From Carnegiea gigantea (taxonomy: Eukaryota > Streptophyta > Magnoliopsida > Caryophyllales > Cactaceae): 64,000 nucleotides of DNA. The stretch is taken from positions 50,001-114,000 of the forward strand of contig JAKOGI010001263.1 in the NCBI GenBank assembly GCA_029747015.1, in the 5' to 3' direction. The position numbers were made by a program, and so were the translations under genes. Under the pieces are notes generated by a model that was given only the letters and a program-made list of their open reading frames with translations, was not told the origin of the DNA and did no database searches. Positions 58,558-64,000 of this stretch are shown here, in pieces. Position 1 is the first letter of the stretch; each line of letters opens with the position of its first letter.

Positions 58558-60028
58558 TGTAAGATTTTAATCTACAAGGACACAAGAGGGGGTGAATTGT
58601 GTCTACCAATTTTTCAAACTGTCTCAAAAACACTCGTGAGAACTATTTGGAGTAAATGTTTCTAGTGAAACAGAGACAAACTTATTTCAGAACACTCGTG
58701 AGATCTGTTTGCGATGTGTGTTCTCAGTGAAATAGAAACGACAATAATTTACGAAAATAGTAAAGGAGACACAAAATTTTTACATGGAAAACCACCTCTG
58801 TCCCAACTGAGGTGTAAAAACCACGACCTACCACTTGCAGGATTTCAGCAAACACTTTCACTAAACCAGGCCGAACACGTTACAATCATAACATACATAA
58901 CTCAGTCTACCAAAGACTCTAGTTACAAGCACACAACCAAAGTCTCCCTAGACTTGGACAAAACACTCGCGGACACAATGTCCACACGTCTTCTAAGAGA
59001 CCACGTTCAACAGTTTGGACAACCTCTAATCACGATAATGGAAAAGAGATCAAGAACACCTTACTTGAATACTTCTAAATAAGCTAAGTGCAAGGCACAA
59101 TACAGCACCTATTATGCCAACGACGAAGACTCAATTAAGCACACACTATAAAGGTTTTTCTCACACAAAAATTCAGACTCAAAAGCAATTTCAGCACATT
59201 TAAGAACTCATGAAAACCGGTGGAAAACCCTATGTAAGAATGAGGGATAAGTCTTCCTTAAATAAGAAATGTGTGAAAAATTCCTTGTTCCTCTCGAATC
59301 CTTGGGCTGCAAGGAGATGAAGAAGAGGAGAACTCTTCTTTCCAAATTGTAATAGGAGATCCCTCATATCTTTCTATTCATCTTATCTTTCCAAAAACAA
59401 GATATATTTGGTGGATATTCTTCTAAAAAAAAAAATCAAATCTTTTAACAATATTTGTAGTGAAAGAAATCCTTTTTGACTCAAATACCATTAGGAAAGT
59501 TATTCCTAATTTGTTTCTAGAAAATCAACAGTCAACAAATCCTTTAAAAAAATGTTTGAAAATCGTATTTTTGTTCTAGTCACAGAACATTGTAGTTCGG
59601 ATCTAATGGACCAGTTCTGAGACAGTGTTCTGACCCCTAAACCCATTCAAAGTGAATGCTAAATTGGAGATCTTCTACTTGGCATATTAACAAGAATTTA
59701 ACATACACACATTCAATCCTAAGACTCTTGTTCTCAACAAGACTTCTTGTATAAGTCTATGCTTCCAGTCCCAGAACTGATTGGAGGGAGTGTTCTTCAC
59801 TGCTTCTTTCATAATTCTATTTAATCACTCCCTGAACTGTTCTGAGGGAGTGTTCTTAATTTCTTCACACAATATCATCATGATGCTCTAAGCTCATTCA
59901 AACTGCTCTATATATTTGTTCGAATCCTGTCTCAACATACAACTCAAGCACAACACATAGCTCACAACACATTGACTAAGGCATTTGGATTGTCATCATC
60001 AAAACCTTATACATTAATTGGGTCAACA
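58558..60028 (-). repeat. Element E 3' LTR
   Basis: On minus it starts TGTTGACCCAATTAATGT and ends ATCTTACA, after ACACAATTCACCCCCTCTTG near its end. It contains two small tandem duplications: a 62-bp unit starting AACACTCGTGAG at 58629 and 58691, and a 60-bp unit with GAGGGAGTGTTCTT at about 59784 and 59844. The 122-codon plus-strand frame here is chance. Confidence 0.85.
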
Positions 60029-60568
60029 ATTTTCCCATTTTTGATGATGGCAAACCAAATGACCTTAAGTCGAAACAGGAGTCAAAAACAAAGCAGGATA
60101 GGCTGGTGCCAGAATAGACAAGATCAAAATTTTATGCAAGGTACATAAGTAAGAGGAACAGTAGTGAGATGTCAACTTAAACTGGACAAACTAATCAGGA
60201 CTAAGGTCATGCTCATCTTCCCCCTTTTGACATCATCGAAGGGTCTAGAGGCTAAAGGTCTGAGTCCAACATAGATGTAATCACCACCCCAGGGGTAATG
60301 TGGGAAATAGTAGCGATACACTCAAGCATACAATACAGTACGGATATTGGCCATCTAAGTCACGCACAAATAAGAAGCATAGAACAAGCAAAGATCCTAA
60401 AACTACAAAAGTCATCCACGAACAGTCACACTCCAAAGTGTTCATGCACCAGTAGGAGGAGCGAACACAAAAATAAGTAGCAAGGAGAGAGGGGAATATT
60501 CAAGTTCAGATGGAAGGGGGAGAGAATTTAGAGGTAAGGGCAGAAATGACAAGCAGAAGGGCCTCATG
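60029..60568. other. Element E spacer and polypurine tract
   Basis: On minus, AAAAATGGGAAAAT directly precedes the 3' LTR and is the likely polypurine tract. The rest of the spacer between the env-like stop and the LTR has no supported frame. Confidence 0.6.
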
Positions 60569-62163
60569 TCATTGGACATTCAGCTTCTGTTCTTCAACAA
60601 GGGCCTTCTTGACTTCTATAATTTCACCTTGCAGGGAGAGCTGGTCCTGCATAAGGATGTTCAGAGTAGGGGTACTGGAGGATGATGGTTCCTTGAGAAC
60701 AGGGCAGAAGGGTGTTTGGAACCCCTGTTCGGAATCGGTGTTCCCACCTTTGGTCACTTGAAATCCACACCCTATCAATGTACTACCCCCTATTTCATCC
60801 ATATTCTGGAGGCTTACTCTCTTTTGCAGTGTAATCCCGGACTGTTCAAATACTGAAGGCAGCAGGAACCCATACCCCATGTCGTGATCCTTGGACGTGT
60901 TTGCAATACGGGCAATGTGGTGAATCATGATCGCGGGTAAGTTGATTTTCTCACCCCGATCCAAAAGATCAGTAAGGCACATGTCCATAAGATCAAGCAA
61001 ATTACGTCCCTGACCCCTAGGAATGACATTCTTAATGACAAACCAAAACAATAATCTATGCAAAGGGAGCATTTCCCCCTTACGCACAGATCGGGGCCTA
61101 GTGATTGTAGGGTCCTGAGCTAATCTTTGAGTTAGCTCAAGCAGTCTCTCCTCTCCCAACATAGTCTTGTCCTCACGGACATACATAGTAAAGCCATCAG
61201 CTGGCAACCCAAGCATTTCCCCTAAGTCGCAAGCATTTCCCCTAAGTCTATGCCCACCAACTGTGCTGATCACCACCCCATTGGTGACCACACAGTGGGC
61301 ATAGAACTGAGCCAACTCAGAAATAGAACATCCATGCTGAGTGTTCATAAACAAGTCCAGCCACCCCTGAATTCTCAGTTTCTCTAGAAATGCCTCAAGC
61401 CCTTGTTCCTGAAAATAGGCTATTTTGATTACCTTCCCTCTAACAACAGATGTTTGAAGGAAGTGTTGGTATCTTTCAGGAAGGGTCATGGCCTTTTTGG
61501 TTTTCTTCCTGGAGGGTTCAGAATACTTCTCTACCTGTTCAGCTAGCTATTCTGGCGCTGCTCTCTTAGGAGCAGAGGCTTTGGAAGGAGTAGGTTGAGG
61601 AGGCATTTGGGCAGGTGTTTTGAGAGGTGTTTTGGGTGGTATTTGGGCTGCTGTTTTACGGGCTGTTTTCTTCTGCGGGGCAGGTATCTCAATTATATCC
61701 TCAGGCAGTGTGGAAACAGAGGCAGGTCCCAAACTTCTTGTTCGACGTTGATAGATCAGAGTGTTGAGAGGGACGATGGGTGTAGTGGTGGTCTTCTTTT
61801 GGCGCTTAAAGCCAGGTTTGAAGGTTGGTTGGGGAGAGGGTGTTGCGGTTCTCTTGAACTGTATAATAGGTTCATCATCATCATCATCACTGTCCACAGT
61901 GAAAAGTGTAGGAATAGTGCTTTTTGTGCTCATCTCTTCCCCCAAATCCGATGCGACAGCCTCCTTTTCAATTTTGGCCAGTTTGTACTCAACTAGTTCC
62001 CAACCAGTAATTAGGTTCGCAGAGGGGATCATCCTAGGGTTTAATGCAACAGACCCTAGATCTAAACTCTTCAGAAACTCAAAATCGGAGTTGAAATAGA
62101 GTAAGAAAGAGGAGGAATAATGCTCATACTAGGTGCTGGGTTGCTTGGCGATACCTCAGTCAT
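60569..62163 (-). pseudogene. Element E envelope-like ORF, nearly intact
   Basis: A single frame runs from 62032 to 60569 (about 488 codons), broken only by one TAG at 61547-61549. The N-terminal part is Thr/Pro/Lys-rich with an Asp-rich patch (DSDDDDDEPI) and basic clusters. The C-terminal 300 residues form a globular domain with SELAQFYAHCVVTNGVVIST, LGEMLGLPADGF and LLFWFVIKNVIPRGQGRNL. Such proteins occur downstream of pol in SIRE-like copia elements and are called envelope-like. They resemble the putative plant transposon protein domain. I see no convincing signal peptide or transmembrane pair, so an envelope role is doubtful. An ATG at 62161-62163 in another frame (MTEVSPSNPAPSMS) may be the true start before a frameshift near 62090. 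Confidence 0.8.
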
Positions 62164-62706
62164 AGTGTTGAACCAGTTACTCCCCCTTGTTCTCAACAAT
62201 CAGTCCTGGAGAGAACGTGGGCAGGAGGTCTTTTGCCCAGTGGAGTTGTGGTTGCCTTAGTTGCTTATCATTGGAGAAGTTCGAGAGAAAGAGGTTAGGG
62301 TTTGGAGACTTTGGGAGCAGGAGGAAGGAGCAATTTCGGGCGAGTGGGTGGAGAGTGAAGAGAGGAAGGTCGATGTTTTTGGAGAGAGAAAGTAGAAGGG
62401 GAGGTAGTCAGACGGTTGCTTTTCTTTTAAAGGAGAAGTTTCCTCTTCTACTTACTTTCCTGCCACGCCACTTTACTAGTGTATTTGCAAACAAAGATCG
62501 GATCAGTTCCCAGACTTATTCTGACTGCTAAATATTCGGTGTCTCAGGACAATAGAGGCAATATCATTAGATCTCAGTAAGTGTTAGCGATTCATATTCC
62601 ACACATGTGCTAGCAATAACACAATTTTTGACAACATCTTCTGAAACACATTTTATTTGGCCTAGTTTCTTTAACTAGTCAATCACTGGGGGATAAACAA
62701 GCATGT
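62164..62706. other. Element E spacer between pol and env-like ORF
   Basis: This is non-coding in element orientation. The 114-codon plus-strand frame (62187-62531) is a by-product of a purine/GC-rich stretch. A splice acceptor for an env-like mRNA could lie here but was not identified. Confidence 0.45.
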
Positions 62707-64000
62707 TCAAGTCCCTTTAATCATACCCAATTCAACTCTATTCCTCTCAAACTGTTCTCTACTCAGTGCCTTCGTAAATATATCAGCAATTTGTCTATCA
62801 TTGGCACAAAAATTCATTGAAATTAAGCCCTTTTCAACATTGCCTCTCAAAAAGTGATGACGTATGTCAATATGCTTAGTCCTTTTGTGTTGACATGGAT
62901 TTTTGGCAATGTTAATTGTACTTGTGTTATCACAGAATATGGGAATGCACCCTGTGTGTTAATACAAAAGTCCTTGAGTTGTTGTCTTATCCACAACAGT
63001 TGAGCACAACACGAGGCAGCTGCCACATATTTGGCTTCTACTGTGGACATGGCAACGGAATGTTGTTTCTTGGTTGCCCAAGATATCAAACAGGGTCTAA
63101 GAAAGTGAGCCATAACTGAGGTGCTTTTCCTATCAATTAGGAATCCAGCATAGTCAGCATGCATACCCAATGAGATCAATGCTGCACCCTTAAGGATACC
63201 AAAGTGCTAAGTCAGGAGTGTGTTTCAAATACTTAGAATCCGTTTTACAGCTTTCAAGTGTGTTTCTTTAGGATTTGACTGAAAATGGGCACTCAAACCA
63301 ACGCTGAAAACAATGTCAGGTCTACTGGCGGTTAGGTACAGAAGCGACCCAATCACACCCCTATATGATTTTTCTTCGACTGAAAGGCTCCCATCATCTT
63401 CTACCAACCTGGTTGAAGGCGAGATGGGTGTGTCTATAGGCTTAGCCGATTCCATACCAAACCTCTTAATTAATTCCTTGACATATTTTTGTTGATGAAT
63501 CATAGTTCCATTTAAGGTTTGCTTGATTTGTTAACCTAAGAAGAAATTAAGCTCACCCATCATGCTCATCTCAAACTCACTCCTCATCAATTTTGAAAAA
63601 TCATCACACAAATCATTGTTAGTTGCCCTAAATATTATGTCATTGACATATACTTAGACAATTAATAAATGTTCCCCCTTTGATTTGAGAAACAAGGTAT
63701 TATCTACCTTACCTCTTTTAAAACCATTATCAATTAAGAATTTTGACAAACGTTCATACCAGGCTCTAGGAGCTTGTTTTAGGCCATAAAGAGCTTTGTT
63801 AAGTTTAAAGACATGGTTAGGCAAATCATGATTTTCAAAACCAGGGGGTTGGCTTGCAAACACCTCCTCTTTAAGGTATCTATTGAGGAATGCACTTTTG
63901 ACATCCATTTGGTATGGCTTGAAGTCCATGTGTGCTGCAAAGGCTACCAGGATCCGAATAGCCTCAATCCTTGTAACAGGTGCAAATGTGTCCTCATAGT
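62707..64000 (-). pseudogene. pol: Element E copia pol, RT and RNase H C-terminal part
   Basis: Minus order: QMDVKSAFLNRYLKEEVF and KLNKALYGLKQAPRAWYERL (63929-63660), then the catalytic box YVDD reading YVND (63630-63650) just after an in-frame stop. Next come ELIKRFGMESAKPIDTPIS, GSLLYLTASRPDIVFSVGL (63503-63225) and RNase H with DYAGFLIDRKSTS, SWATKKQHSVAMSTVEAKY and AASCCAQLLWIRQQL (63179-62850). The last part, in another frame, ends DIFTKALSREQFERN and a stop at 62707. Frameshifts lie near 63200 and 62850. The start of pol is beyond 64000. The segment is well conserved, consistent with a younger element. Confidence 0.9.

Larger units (their letters stand above)
58558..64000 (-). mobile_element. 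Element E: SIRE/Maximus-like copia retrotransposon (3' part)
   Basis: In minus orientation: pol fragment (64000-62707), spacer, envelope-like ORF (62163-60569), spacer, polypurine tract and 3' LTR (60028-58558). Pol followed by an env-like ORF is diagnostic of the SIRE/Maximus copia lineage. The gag, first half of pol and 5' LTR lie beyond the right edge. It inserted into element F; the left flanking 5-mer is TGCAT (58553-58557). Confidence 0.88.

Noticed and set aside
61196..61240. 20-bp direct repeat inside the env-like ORF as an insertion
   Set aside because: The translated domain reads through this region without an obvious extra segment compared with what I expect of the family, so an insertion is not supported.
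60569..62032. true viral envelope glycoprotein
   Set aside because: I see no signal peptide, no cleavage site and no transmembrane pair. The label envelope-like reflects only its position after pol.
62187..62531. 114-codon plus ORF
   Set aside because: It is opposite in strand to element E and lies in its pol-env spacer. Arg/Gly/Ser-rich composition follows from purine-rich DNA.

Overview
This window is nuclear DNA from a flowering plant, in a stretch made almost entirely of layered transposable elements. The evidence is plant-type Ty3/gypsy (Tat-like) and Ty1/copia (SIRE/Maximus-like) retrotransposons, L1-type LINEs, hAT-like non-autonomous elements, and a Cassandra-type TRIM whose LTRs carry 5S rRNA-like sequence. 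I cannot name the species. I found no convincing complete host gene; one short candidate exon at 857-987 (minus) is the best hint of one.

Layout. 1-5808: AT-rich DNA with a GA microsatellite, the candidate exon and small MITE-like elements. 5809-7055: a hAT-like non-autonomous element full of degenerate GGGTTCGGGT arrays. 7180-10110: a decayed LINE on the minus strand, interrupted by a second hAT-like element (8517-9045) with an 8-bp target duplication. 10885-11590: a third, more decayed region of similar composition.

11670-49442 is one very old Tat-like gypsy element (B) blown up by four later insertions: a related 13.4-kb Tat-like element (A, 12284-25706) inside B's 5' LTR; a Cassandra TRIM (26461-27179) in B's gag; a 4.9-kb non-autonomous LTR element (C, 29222-34077) in B's protease region; and another of 4.7 kb (D, 35419-40114) between B's protease and reverse transcriptase. 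Cassandra, C and D have perfect 5-bp target duplications (AAAAG, GGTTA, ACTTC). A and B each encode gag, protease-RT-RNaseH-second RNaseH-integrase, then an antisense ORF with a plant-mobile-domain (PMD) fold before the 3' LTR. All coding regions of A and B are broken, several by deletions that remove catalytic motifs.

49443-50958 is intergenic. 50959-56968 is a nearly full-length but disabled plus-strand LINE with a poly(A) tail. 57618-58557 is a remnant of a minus-strand copia element (F), cut by the 3' LTR of a younger minus-strand SIRE-like copia element (E, 58558 to beyond 64000). E shows its 3' LTR, an almost intact envelope-like ORF and the C-terminal half of pol.

How the parts relate: insertion order is readable from nesting and from LTR similarity. 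B is oldest, then A, then C and Cassandra, with D probably youngest; F predates E. No undescribed multi-gene system was found. The most interesting signals are the paired antisense PMD ORFs, the 5S-bearing Cassandra, an 86-bp minisatellite in B's 3' region, the non-coding modules shared by C and D, and the near-intact env-like ORF of E.
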